From Fagopyrum homotropicum (lineage: Eukaryota; Streptophyta; Magnoliopsida; Caryophyllales; Polygonaceae): DNA of 64,000 bases. A model generated the notes under the pieces. That model was given only the letters and a program-made list of their open reading frames with translations. It made no database searches and was not told the DNA's origin. The position numbers and the translations under genes are program-made. Of the stretch, positions 24,637 to 35,360 are shown piece after piece (position 1 is the first letter of the stretch; each line of letters starts with the position of its first letter). Where the stretch lies: positions 6,295,001 through 6,359,000 of the forward strand of contig BSWB01000002.1 of assembly GCA_033239125.1 (NCBI GenBank), given 5' to 3'.

Positions 24637-26008
24637 CTTTCCCCGGAGCTTTTAGGGCCGGCATATCAAAGAGGCAATTCTTGATATCCAGATCAGAGAA
24701 GGGTTTGCAAAGATGGGAGATCTCGGATTCAGAAAGATTCGGGAAGTTAGAAGGAAACTGACCTTCGGAAGAAGAGATGGCGGCATCAGCGGTGAAGAGA
24801 TCCTTGAAATAATTACGGGCATTTTGTTTGAGTAAAATAGGGTCGGAAATCCACACGCCATCATCATTTTTAATGCAGTCCACTCTATTAGATCGCCTAC
24901 GGACCATAGTAGAAGCGTGAAAAAAGGCAGTGTTTCGATCGCCTTCCATAATGAATCGATCACAGGATTTCTGCTGCCAAAGGATTTCCTCCTGATCGAG
25001 AACCAGATCGAACTCAATCTGCAAGGAAGAGTGTAAGTCGATCAATCCCTGACTCAGATTCTTCTCAATTTCACTTTGAACCGCCGTTAGTTGCTTGATG
25101 ATGAGATTCTTCCTGGTTTCAATCTTTCCAAATGAGATCTCGTTCCATTTAAGAAGTTTAGCTTTGAGAATGGTGAGAGCACGGCACAGATCGTTCTCAC
25201 CGAAACCCCAGCCATTAGCCACAACGTTTGGATATTCCGGATGGGAAACCCACGCAGCCTCAAAACGGAAAGGTCTACGAGCCTTGTTAATACGTTTTTG
25301 AGGAAGGAGTTGCAATAAGATCGGGTTGTGATCAGAAGACAGAGCGGGGAGATGCCGCACTGTAGCCTCCGGCCAGATAACTCTAGAAGAACCACACATA
25401 AAAACCCGATCTAGCCGCTTCGAGATCCTGTTTTCATGAGAAATCCCCCTATTCCAGGTAAAACCAGGACCGCTGTAACCCATGTCAATGAGATGTGTAT
25501 CATCCACCCACTTCTGAAAAGTTTTAGAGTCAGGCGAGAGAGAGTGCGAGACACCGCCCACTTCAGAGAGGGACAAAACACAGTTGAAGTCCCCGCCAGC
25601 AATCACCGGTCCAGAGCAGCTCTTGACCGCAGTTAATAAATTGTTCCAACAATTCGCCCTCCTTTGTGGTGTAGGGGGGTTGTATACAGCAAAGATGTTG
25701 AGCAGTGTGTCAGTAACCAGTACGGATGCCTGAATGAAATTAATTTCATTCCGACAGATAGTTATGGTGTAGTTTGCGGAATTCCAGAGCATCCAGATTC
25801 CTCCCTCAAATCCGATCGCATCGACTCTGTGAAAATCCGTGAATTTTGATCGAAGACAGACTTCGTCTGCAGCGTCTCCTGAAATTTTGGTTTCAAATAG
25901 GAAAAGAATGTCTATTTTATGACGGTTCACCATATAGTTTAGGGCCTTGCGGAACCGTCTATTCCCCGCACCCCTACAGTTCCAAAAGAGTGTATTCATT
26001 GGGAACAT
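24524..26008 (-). pseudogene. LINE ORF2, upstream part: endonuclease
   Basis: This frame starts at the ORF2 ATG (26008) and opens with 'LFWNCRGAGNRRF', the first block of the apurinic-like endonuclease. It continues with 'FLFETKISG', 'GGIWMLWN', 'GDFNCVLSLSEVGG', 'GFTWNRG', 'RLDRVF' and 'SSDHNPILL', all hallmarks of the nicking enzyme that starts LINE insertion. It then enters the reverse transcriptase at 'ALKAPGKDGF' and goes out of frame in the T8 run (plus-strand A8 at 24614-24621). Its start overlaps the end of ORF1 by 13 bases in a different frame. Confidence 0.92.
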
Positions 26009-27642
26009 TCCGAAGAACCGGACCCGGGTGGCAAAGTATTAGCGTTAGAAGGCGAAGCCTCTCCCATATGAACATCCGGCCGGTCAGGTGGGACGGGAGA
26101 AGAAGCCAAGACTGGATCGCTGGAGTCAATATCCATTTGGGGTGAATTCTCTGTAGCTATGACAGATGACAATGTTATAGGGGGGTTATCAGTAAAGGAT
26201 TGTGTGATGGCGGGACCGGTAGGATTAGAAACCCTAGTATTGAGTGAAGTGGTAGAAGGGGAAGCAGAAGGGTTTGGGGGATTTGGTGGGCCCATCGGAT
26301 GTGCAATATGATTGGTTGCCGTTGTTGGGCCCGCAATTTTGGCCCTTTTTGGATTCTTTTGCGATGCAATAGGGTTAATAGTGGGACTAGCCGTTACAGA
26401 ATCTGAAATGGATGCGCTAGTGCCCTCAATGTTGCTAATCACTGTGCTATTAATGGCTATTATTGGCTCTTCGGTAACCGTCTGTGCATTAACTTCATTA
26501 CCAGTTCTTGCCGGAGAGTCATCTCCCTTCTCGTCGGCGAGGACAACGAACCGGTTTGATATACCGGTGGGCTTGTTACTTGGTTGTTTGTCGGCCACAT
26601 TACCTCTCGGTTTTCTCGGTCTCCTAGCGACAGACATCCAAGGACCAAGGAAGGGAGAGTCGTTGGTTGACCCTTGAACCGCAGGTTTGTGCACAGGGGT
26701 ATCACCATTGGAGGTATCCTGTTGATTGCCATCTGAGGTGTCAGAACTAGCAGGCCGCGCAGTGTTCTGTGCAGTTTCTTTTGAACGTTGGGGACACCTT
26801 TCTACACCATGACCATATAGACCACAATTGTGACAAATCGAGTTAAGCCCTTCATACTCGACGTGTACCCGGGTTTCACCAATCAGGATAGTACCGATTA
26901 GTGGTTTATCCAATTCAAGCTCAATGCAGACACGCGCAAACTTCCCTCTGGTGGCGTATAAGGTATGTAGGTCGACCTTTAATGGTGTGCCCAGAGCCGA
27001 TGCTAAACCATACAGAACACCTTCATCGTAAAGTTGCATTGGCAATTCAGACAATCTGGCCCAAGCGAATATGGTTCTTAAATTTTCGACGTACGGATTG
27101 AAATCTGCCTCCCAAGGTCGAACAGTGATGTAGTGGCCGAATATCTCCCATGGCCCTTCTGTGAGAGCTCTCATGAAGTCTTCCTCCTGATCAAAGCGAA
27201 CGGCGTAAAATCCATTAGGGAGATCAAGAATTGTCATCAATCCCGTAGGTCTCCATAATTGATACAGGCGACGTTCCAAGAGACGAAATGCAACACTCCT
27301 TCCCAGAACTTTGACAATAACGGCACTCTTCCACTTTTCCGATAGTAACTCAATCACATCGTCATCAATCTCGGCGACCGCCAGACCATTTGTTCCTTCA
27401 GGGAAGGAGATCCTCATCTTCCTAGATTCAATGAGTGAATCGCAACATAATGGTACTGACGTTGGGGTTGGGATGCCCACAGCAGCCGCATAAGATTTTG
27501 AGTCTGGTGGCTTGTCTGGTGGGATTAAAGGTGGTGGTGGGGCGGCGGGGGAAAGCGGCGGGATAGCAAAGGGAGCGTTCATGAGAGCTTTTTCCCCTGG
27601 GTGTTTTTTACAATCGGACCGTTTGACGTTGAGTTGTGGCAT
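25996..27642 (-). CDS. LINE ORF1, gag-like RNA-binding protein
   Basis: Up to 548 aa. A DUF4283-type domain ('GRSVAFRLLERRLYQLW', 'FYAVRFDQEEDFMRALTEGPW') is followed by a CCHC zinc knuckle ('CHNCGLYGHGVERC') and a long Pro/Ser/Thr-rich tail. The first ATG (27640-27642) lies partly in the target duplication, so the native start is more likely the internal Met of 'MNAPFAIPP' near 27582. Such proteins coat LINE RNA in the cytosol and carry it to the nucleus. The frame is intact. Confidence 0.85.
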   Translation of the reverse strand: MPQLNVKRSDCKKHPGEKALMNAPFAIPPLSPAAPPPPLIPPDKPPDSKSYAAAVGIPTPTSVPLCCDSLIESRKMRISFPEGTNGLAVAEIDDDVIELLSEKWKSAVIVKVLGRSVAFRLLERRLYQLWRPTGLMTILDLPNGFYAVRFDQEEDFMRALTEGPWEIFGHYITVRPWEADFNPYVENLRTIFAWARLSELPMQLYDEGVLYGLASALGTPLKVDLHTLYATRGKFARVCIELELDKPLIGTILIGETRVHVEYEGLNSICHNCGLYGHGVERCPQRSKETAQNTARPASSDTSDGNQQDTSNGDTPVHKPAVQGSTNDSPFLGPWMSVARRPRKPRGNVADKQPSNKPTGISNRFVVLADEKGDDSPARTGNEVNAQTVTEEPIIAINSTVISNIEGTSASISDSVTASPTINPIASQKNPKRAKIAGPTTATNHIAHPMGPPNPPNPSASPSTTSLNTRVSNPTGPAITQSFTDNPPITLSSVIATENSPQMDIDSSDPVLASSPVPPDRPDVHMGEASPSNANTLPPGSGSSECSQ

Positions 27643-27746
27643 GAATTAATATCAACCACGCTAGATGTTGGTGTGGGAAACTGTTATGTATGCTAGATCT
27701 AAGTGGTTTTACGGTTGCTCACGTTGGATGTTGGCGTGGGTAATTA

Positions 27747-28089
27747 TCTATATATATATATTAAAGCGGAAGCGTTTACTTCAACGTGGCTCATCCTAAC
27801 AAAAAAATATGCCACATGTCATTTTCTTAGAATTTTAGTTTTTTTTTAAATAATATATATAGTTACCATATTTTAATTATCCTATTATAGAACTTATATT
27901 TATCTACTTACCAAACATATATGTATATATACTATTAGTGTTAAAATATATATCTATATACTAATAATAAAGTAGAATAAAGTAGAAGCCTTTAATGTCG
28001 TATGCTTTTTTTTTTTTCGTTCTTTTTGTCAATGCAATTTAAAACGCACTTTCATTTTAAAAAATTAATTAAAAAACTATATAAACTAA

Positions 28090-28156
<67 letters not shown>

Positions 28157-28426
28157 TATAATATACTAATATTAAAAAAACCTAATTTACATAAATCATG
28201 GTTCCATATATTTTTATATAGCGGGTCGTTTTAACGTTCAGTTTCATTTTAAGACTTTTTTTTATCAAGAACATGTAAACTATCATTTATTTAAAAATAT
28301 CCATTTTTTTTAATTATTTTTTACTTTCCTTTATAATATTATCTTCCAACTCACTTTAATTAATACATAAATTTGTTTTACAATTTATTAAAGTTAATCC
28401 CGCACACGGTGCGGGTATTAGACTAG
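27747..28426 (+). mobile_element. Non-autonomous Helitron, possibly two nested copies
   Basis: The 5' end 'tctatatatatatattaaag' follows an A. The 3' end has a perfect 7-bp hairpin CCCGCAC-acg-GTGCGGG (28399-28415), then 'tattagactag' and the host T. A second Helitron-like 5' end ('tctatatactaataataaag') occurs at 27953 after an A, so one element may sit inside another. A TA microsatellite lies at 28099-28152. No coding sequence. Confidence 0.82.
28099..28152. repeat. (TA)n microsatellite
   Basis: About 27 uninterrupted TA units inside the Helitron at 27747-28426. Confidence 0.95.
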
Positions 28427-28691
28427 TTTTATTTACGTTGGAGTGTGGTGGGATTTATGGCTACTGATGTTGTAGCGTGACGTGGGTAACTATTTTATTT
28501 ACATTGGAGTGGTGGGATTTACGATTACTCGTGTTGTAGCATGACGTGGATAACTATTGTTTACACTGCTTCAAAGGTTTATTAATTTTTAATTGAGAAG
28601 ATTGACCTAATAAGACAATTTTTGTATTTGATACAAATTAGGCCCATCCCTTACTAATTAATTAAAAATAATAATTTGTTTTGTGTATAGT

Positions 28692-29264
28692 GACTTTTGT
28701 TCGGGTACGGTTCATTTATTAGGGTACGGCCGTGCGGCTGAACGTAGTGCCGACACGTGTCCCGAAATTTTATTTTTTTTCCTCAGAAACGAATGATTTT
28801 TTTTTTCAAAAACGAATGAAAATTTTTTTGAACTACCATTCCCATATAATTCATGAACTATTACTTTTTAAAATATTATATCAAATTATTTATAAATTAA
28901 TCGTTTACATGTTATGAACTATTCAATTGTAATTCATGAACTATCATTTTATAAGTTATGCACTATCCTTAATAAATTTTGCACTTTGAACTATTCTATT
29001 ATAATTTCATGAACTATCCTTTTATAAGTTATGAACTATCCTTAATAAGTTTTAAACTATTACTTTCACTCATTTATAAATTTTGCACTATGAACTATTC
29101 TATTATAATTCATCAACTATCCTTTTATAAGTTATAAACTATTCCTTAATAAGTTTTGAACTATTACTTCCACTCGTTACGGAAAAAAAAAATTTTGCGC
29201 CACGTGTCAGCTCTACATTCAACCGCACGGCTACCGGAATAATGTGTCTTACCTGAACAACACC
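28692..29264. mobile_element. Mutator-like MITE with tandem-repeat core
   Basis: The arms are inverted: 'ttgttcgggta' to 'gccgtgcggctgaacgtag' to 'gacacgtg' on the left match the reverse complement of the right arm. The flanking direct repeat is 'ttgtgtatagt' (28681-28691 and 29265-29275), which contains the 9 bp expected of Mutator-like elements. The centre (28910-29170) holds about three diverged head-to-tail copies of a unit built from 'gaactatcctttataagtt'. It encodes nothing. Confidence 0.72.
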
Positions 29265-29689
29265 TTGTGTATAGTCAACTTTAATACTAAAATCAAGAAT
29301 TCAAATTCGGATATTTAAATTCGAAAATTCTGATTTAATGGGAATATCTAGAGTTAAAAATCCAAGGTTAAAAGCGTTTTTCATACGGTGATCTCTTTTG
29401 TGAGCTCGCCTATAAAAAGTGAATTTCGTCCACTCATTCCAACCCACCAATAAAAACACAAAGACAAATATCTCCTCATCTTTCTAAGTCTTACAAAAAC
29501 AAGGGTGGTACTCAAAAGTAGTTCACCAAATTTCCAAAGTTATTACCGGAATTGAATCTAGTGCAGTTTTATCTTGGGATTCGGAACGTCATTTCAATCG
29601 TCGTAATCCGGGGCATTTTTAGAATTAAGGACAGAGGTCTCCTATCTCGATTCTGCACTTCTGATTTACTTTGCAAAATGGTCTTTAAA

Positions 29690-30193
29690 TCTCGTGTTTG
29701 TGAGCAGGGATAATCATAGTGGAATCAGGATCCCGTAAATCCAAGACCATGACTATACAATCGCCAAAGGCAGACGCGCAAACATCGGGATGACAAGGGT
29801 TCCAAGAGGCAGACTAGACGCAATAAGCGTGTTCCTTGAAGGTCTTGATTGAAGTCTGGCGATCGACAGTCTAGAGAATGATGGAATCATCCAGGAGACG
29901 GAAAGGAAAGAATCGCGGTTTCTAGGGTTCCAATTAGTGGAGTGAGCCTCACGAGTGTGCTCTTGGAGGGATTGGACGGAGTTGGAACTAGGAGGGAGGG
30001 AGAGATCGTAGATCTTGAGGGAATTGTCAACGACTGAGGCGACTAGGAAGTAGTCGTGGAATTCGGACCATGAGAGGTCGTAAACGCCATCAGCGGTGTT
30101 GAAAAAAGCAAGCTTGGTGACGGGAATTGTGGATTGAAGAGTAGGAGATAGGTCGAGGATGTGAACGCAGTCATTGCCAAGGATGCCGAACAT
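29690..30193 (-). pseudogene. PEX7-like peroxisomal import receptor pseudogene
   Basis: The minus strand encodes part of a WD40 protein matching plant PEX7: 'FGILGNDCVHILDL', 'ADGVYDLSWSEFHDYFLVAS', 'NSLKIYDLSLPP', 'EHTREAHSTNWNPRNRDSF'. After 'SFLSVSW' the frame breaks; other frames then give 'VDRQTSIKTFKEHAYCV' and 'SWNPCHPDVCASAFGDC'. The N-terminal segment before FGILGN and the last WD repeats are missing or unreadable. PEX7 carries PTS2 proteins into peroxisomes. Lacking whole blades and broken twice, this copy cannot work. Confidence 0.88.
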
Positions 30194-30946
30194 GAGTTGG
30201 GGATTATTAGGATGAACCGAACATGAGTTCTTGGGAGATTGAAATCCTCAAATTATTAGGATGAAATACTATTCAAATTTGGGGATTTTTTAGTTCTTTT
30301 AATTGAGTTTGCCTTTTTTTTTTAAAAAAAAAATACATGTCCGGTTCGGTTTTATATTTGATTTAATGAACCAAAATTGGTTTAGAGAGAAAAATATTAA
30401 AATATGACAAAGTGGTACCTTTTAATGAGAAATGGGATGGAACAATATTGAAGTGATATTTTGCTAACGGAGACGCTGTAATTTCGAATTTAAAGGGGTA
30501 ATTAGTTGCAAATGACCATATTTAAGGAGTGTTTTTCGTTAATTTTCTCTTCTTTTAATCCCGACATCCTTTTTGAAAGGGTTTTTAAAGTATACGATAA
30601 AAAAACATACACTACAAACGTACATACACGCATACGATGACATTACCCTATATTAAATAATACAATACCAAATGATTTATTGATTATCAAGCTCCAAGTA
30701 GAAACCGAAATGTAAAACACAACTGATAAACTACGCATTATCGAGATCAATGAAAATTGAAATGTTCCTTAATGCAAAAGAGGCAAATTGTTATTTGACA
30801 ATAAGATTGGGGAAATCATAAAAAGAAAGGTAATTGTAAAAGACAATAGCCTTGCCTCAATATCTAAGAGTACAAATGCAATCACAAAGATGCACAACAA
30901 AAGCTTAAAGAGAAGACACCAAATGTGGATATAAAGCTCATAGTTT
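30194..30946. other. Glutamine synthetase 3' flank
   Basis: This non-coding stretch presumably carries the 3' UTR of the minus-strand glutamine synthetase gene at its right edge. Nothing else is recognised. Confidence 0.5.
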
Positions 30947-33795
30947 CTAAAGGAGAGTAGTCTCCGCAATCATGGAAGTTACAATGTATGGATCCATGTT
31001 CGATGCCGGTCTCCTGTCCTCGAAGTATCCCTTTCCGTTCTTCTCGGTATCACGTCCAACACGAATAGATGCACCGCGGTTTGCAACTCCCTGCATTAAG
31101 ATCAAACCATGTCATAAATCTTACATTCTTGACAAATTACGGTGATTCAATATAGCATGGGTTTCATGTTTGTATCCGTATGCACTTTAGGTCTGAACTC
31201 AACACGCTACTGAGTTTTGTCATAAAATCAATTGACAATAGAACGAGGAGTCACCGTTTGTCGGTGGTTATTACAATGCCAATGCTTACCCATAAGAAGG
31301 TATCAATGTTGGCGGTCTCGTGTCGGCCAGTCAAACGACGTTCGTTTCCTTCACCATACGCGGCAATGTGCTCCTTGTGCTTGAGTCCAAGCTTCTCGAT
31401 AGCAACCTTGATTACCTCGTAACCGCCATCTTCCCTCATCGACTTTGTGCTGAAAATAACAAGATCAAAATTACAACAAACTAACTACCAAGAGCTTATA
31501 CTGATGGAAATGTTGAAATCTACCTGTAGTTGGTGTGAGCACCAGCACCATTCCAATCACCCTATGATCACAAGAAACGAAAATAGGTAAGAATCATCGG
31601 ATTAAGAATGCGTTTTGGAGAAAGATGAAAGAATCTTACCGGAATGGGCTTAGGGTCAAAAGAAAGAACAACTCCAGCAACCTCGGTTATCCTCTGTACC
31701 ACCATATATGCACGTTTTAGGTATGAGTCCAACACATAAATATGTTGAATTCCATATATTTTACGATTAATACTATGAACAAGAGGAAATACCTCCAAAA
31801 TGTAACGAGCAACCCAAAGCTCGTCTCCGGCGGAGATTCCAACGGCCGGACCAACTTGGAATTCCCACTACGACGACGACAACAACAATAACGAAATAGG
31901 TACATACATTATACATAAGATCACTTAAATGAAGAACATAGGAAATCCCGTAAGTAATTAGGTCAACACTAATGGTATATTACCTGACCAGGCATCACTT
32001 CACCATTGATTCCACTAATGTTGATTCCTGCATATAAGCATGCTTTGTAGTGAGCGTCGACGATGTCCCTTCCAAAAGCTTTATCAGCACCAATAGCACA
32101 GTAGTATGGCCCCTATTTTACAATCAGGGAATCTGTTTATGAGTACAATCCTTTTCAAGCAAGGTTGTTGTACTAGCGGAACTGTTTGGTTCAACTCGGA
32201 CTCGACTCGTTTATAAATAAGTTGAACATGAGCACGTAACTAAGCACATCAAAGCTCATCCATTACCGATTTCAATATGAACACATTTTTAAACACAAGC
32301 TGAGCTCAAACTCGTTCATTTTTTAAACGTACGAGTTACCTCGGGTTGGCTGGAATAATATTGTAGGGCTATCATATTAGTCGAGTTGCTTGGACTTTTT
32401 CTAACCGAGTTAAAATTTAGACTATTGTTATTAGTTAAAGAGAGCTTGCCTGTGGTCCAGGGAAGCCTCCAATAGGCCAGCCAAGAGGCCAGTTAACATC
32501 CCTTTGAAGCAAGGTGTACTCTTGCTCAATGCCAAACCATGTTTCTTCACAAGCAACTTCGGGGTGACCGAAAATCTCGGCAGCTTTTGCCCTCTTGTTT
32601 GTTGGGATGGGTTCGCCTTGAGGCGTGTAAGCGTCACACATAACCTAGACAATTTAAAAACAAAAACTCACGAATCAACCCGACAAAAATCACAAATTTA
32701 TAATCATTAATCGTAAGTCTATGATAAAACTCACAAGGATGTGGTTGCCCCTCCTAAATGGATCCCTGAATATTGCTTGGGGACTGTTTATGTAACAAAA
32801 CAAACATAATCAATTCTTAGATTCCCGGCGTGTTACATCCTAAAATCAATTGTGAGAATAGAAGCAACCTTATTTTAAAAAACACTAACGTACCAAGTGG
32901 TCCACCTAAAACATATTTTAAGGATTGTGACGAGACTTACTAGAGAATAACTTCACTGTCTTCTCCGGGAGCTTGACCGGTGCTAGACCCATCGTAGTTC
33001 CACTTGGGAAGCTCTTTGGGGTCGGACACAGGGCCGTCCAATGTCTACGCGTAAAATTAGAAAGAACTATTAGTGAACAAAACTAATCGGATCCGAAAAA
33101 CTTTAATAGTAAAAAGTTGTAAATAAAAAATGACAAGATTTGGAAGAAGCATTCACCCTGGCTTTGCTCCTTAGATCCATGCCTGATCCTCCAATCCTGT
33201 TCATATTTTAGTCAAACATTAATTTGCACGTCCAATTATTTAAAAACCTTAACCAGGAGACATAACTGTACAAGAAGATCATATAAGGTCAGATTTGTCT
33301 AAGTTGACCAAAACTAAGACGTGCGTGGTACATTAATGTCCATTATTAAATATCTTATCCTAAGTTTGGCTCGAGCCCGACTCAATTGTAAACGAGTTGA
33401 ACTTGAACATATCAAAGTTTGGCTCGAATAACGACCCTAAAAAATGACTAGATGAATAAATCTTTAGTACAGTCGTTCACTTAACTAAACAAGTCCAATA
33501 TGACCATGTTTTTAAACTTGGTTAAAGTTAGACTAGTTAAAGTTCTTAACAAGTTGAACATGAATATCTATGTTAAAGCTCGACTTTTTTGGCTCGAATA
33601 ACAAATATGTTTCAAAGCCACACAAACTATGGAGTGTTGTAGGATGAACAAAAACTAAACCTTAGTCAAAACATTGATAAAATAGGAAAGATCATCCGAC
33701 GACGAAGAGAAGAAGACTGACCATATGTACTCGGCGATCACTTTCTCGGTGGTGTCGGAGAGGTCGAGGTTTAGGAGATCGGTGAGAAGAGACAT
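30947..33795 (-). CDS. GLN1: Cytosolic glutamine synthetase (GS1 type)
   Basis: Eleven exons: 33795-33722, 33196-33157, 33044-32941, 32783-32735, 32644-32450, 32112-31984, 31867-31793, 31693-31640, 31561-31524, 31449-31290 and 31090-30947. They total 1062 nt and encode 353 aa; the usual length is about 356. The protein starts MSLLTDLLNLDLSD and has no transit peptide, so it is cytosolic. Catalytic landmarks are intact: 'WNYDGSSTGQAPGEDSEV', 'WFGIEQEYTL', 'GINGEVMPGQWEFQVGP', 'GAGAHTNYSTKSMR' and 'NERRLTGRHETA'. It joins ammonium to glutamate using ATP and works as a multimer. All introns are GT-AG except the fifth (32449-32113), which begins GC. It appears functional. Confidence 0.96.
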
Positions 33796-33890
33796 GATTG
33801 AGGAGCTGATCGAAGAAGAAGATAGCACAAAATGTAATCTACGGTTCCTCTTTGAGCAGAAGTCAAATGTAAGGGGGGACTTTTGTTGGT

Positions 33891-33897
33891 TTATATA
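33891..33897 (-). promoter_or_regulatory. Probable TATA box of glutamine synthetase
   Basis: 'TATATAA' on the minus strand lies 96 bases upstream of the start codon. This would put the transcription start near 33865 and give a leader of about 70 bases, typical for plants. Confidence 0.6.
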
Positions 33898-34668
33898 CAG
33901 ACTTTGGTAAGATGGAAACGAGAGAGGAGTCAAAGACTTTGTAATGACGATTTTGCCCCCGCTATTATTTATGATTTGATTTTATTTAATTTATTATTTT
34001 CTGCACCTCATTATAAAAATAAAATGACCGGGTTTGGACAAGGAAAGAAGTTGGTTAGAAAAGTCCAATCCGTTTCAGAGTCGGATCTGATCAACCAAAA
34101 AAACTCGGTTCACCTCTCTCTCTCTATATATCTATTATACTTACTAAAACCGAGTACGGGTCGATGACGTGGCGCGTTGTGAACGCAGTATTTTTAAAAT
34201 GGAGCTCCCACAATTAAAGTAAATAAAGCTTTATTTTTTACACTATTTTTTAACCATAAAATCTTTTATTATTAAAATAATAATTTTATAGAAAAATCAG
34301 TATATCTTTATTTTTTACACTATATTTTATACCATAAAATCTTTTATTATTAAAATAATAATTTTATAGAAACCAAATCAGTATATCTTTATTTTTTACA
34401 CTATATTTTAAACCAAAAAATCTTTTAACTAACTTATTAAACCATAAAATCTTTTTTATTAATCCAAAAAAACAAAATTTTGTAAAACTAACTAACAAGA
34501 TCTCCTAAATATTTTAAAAATAATTTGGTTTACGTATTTCTTTTATTTTTAAGCCGTCGAAATTTAAATAATTTATTTATTGGGAAGATTTTTATTTTTT
34601 TCTTAATTTATTTTTGAAGGATTATAAGCTCAATCTATTTACGTTAAAAAATTTCACGGAATGCCCTA

Positions 34669-34678
34669 TCCCACATCG
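34669..34678 (+). promoter_or_regulatory. Plant snRNA upstream sequence element (USE)
   Basis: 'TCCCACATCG' matches the plant USE consensus exactly. It starts 74 bases upstream of the U2-like sequence and 32 bases separate it from a TATA box. That long spacing is the RNA polymerase II type; polymerase III snRNA genes have a gap about one helical turn shorter. A mutated copy, 'ctcacatcg', recurs near 35326. Confidence 0.85.
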
Positions 34679-34710
34679 ATTATAAGTAAGGCTGATAGTT
34701 TGATAACTTG

Positions 34711-34718
34711 TATAAATA
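34711..34718 (+). promoter_or_regulatory. TATA box of U2-like copy
   Basis: 'TATAAATA' lies 32 bases upstream of the U2-like 5' end at 34743 and at polymerase II spacing from the USE. The same 'cttgtataaatag' context recurs near 35153, upstream of another U2-like copy. Confidence 0.75.
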
Positions 34719-34742
34719 GACGGTTTGAAGACTAAACAAATC

Positions 34743-34895
34743 ACACATTTCTTGGCCTTTTGGCTAAGTTAAGTATAATTTTTATTCATAACGGATTAAT
34801 ATCTATTTTGTGAGTCGTTGGCCTACTGTTTTGTGGGTCGTCGTTGGCCTACTGTTTTATGGGTCGTTGGCCTACTGTTTTGTGGGTCGCTAAGT
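34743..34895 (+). pseudogene. U2 snRNA-like pseudogene, best copy
   Basis: 'tttcttggccttttggcta' matches the first conserved stem-loop of U2. It is followed by 'ggattaatatctat', like the Sm-proximal 'tttaatatctgat' region, and by 'gtgggtcgttggcctac', like the stem-loop II 'gtgggccatcggcccac'. The branch-site recognition segment GTAGTA is changed to GTATAA, so it could not act as a normal U2. The stem-loop II segment is repeated about four times (34808-34890). Further degenerate copies begin near 34965, 35055 and 35193. Confidence 0.8.
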
Positions 34896-35360
34896 ATTTT
34901 CAACGATTTTTTGCTTTTACACATTGGTTTTCACTTATATAAATAGAGGTTTAATATAGATTGTTTGAATTTTTGGTTAAGTTAAAGTATAATTTTTATA
35001 TTTTTTGCTTTTACACATTGGTTTTCACTTATATAAATAGAGGTTTAATATAGATTGTTTGGATTTTTGGCTAAGTTGAAGTATAATTTTTATTCATAAA
35101 TTAAGATTCGTTATATGGATCGTTGACCTACTAAGACTGATGGTTTGAGAACTTGTATAAATAGAGGTTAGTAACGGATATTGAAGATTAAACAAATGAT
35201 ACATTTCTTGGCTTTTTGGCTAAGTTGAGCTATATTTTTTATTCATAACGGATTAATATATATTTTATGTGTCGTTGACCTACTTTTTTATGGGTAGTTT
35301 ACTTACTGTTTTTTGTGAATTTGCTATCTCACATCGATTATCAAGTAAGACTGATGCTTT
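34896..35360 (+). repeat. Additional degenerate U2-like copies
   Basis: Three more head-to-tail stretches carry 'tttttggctaagttgaagtat' or close variants (near 34970, 35063 and 35204), each followed by a 'ttattcata' or 'gttgacctac' segment. The copy at 35193 has its own TATA-like 'tataaatag' 35-40 bases upstream. A last promoter-like piece ('ctcacatcgattatcaag', 35326) has no U2 body after it. The array therefore looks like tandem duplication of promoter plus gene. Confidence 0.7.

Larger units (their letters stand above)
21798..27639 (-). mobile_element. Nearly complete L1-type LINE (5.84 kb)
   Basis: The element lies on the minus strand between 13-bp duplications 'catgaattaatat' (21785-21797 and 27640-27652). 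Its 3' end has a short A tail, seen as T at 21797-21803. It carries ORF1 (gag-like), then ORF2 with endonuclease, reverse transcriptase, zinc region and RNase H. The only obvious defect is a one-base frameshift in an 8-base homopolymer at 24614-24621. The open frames and clean duplication suggest a recent insertion. Confidence 0.95.
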
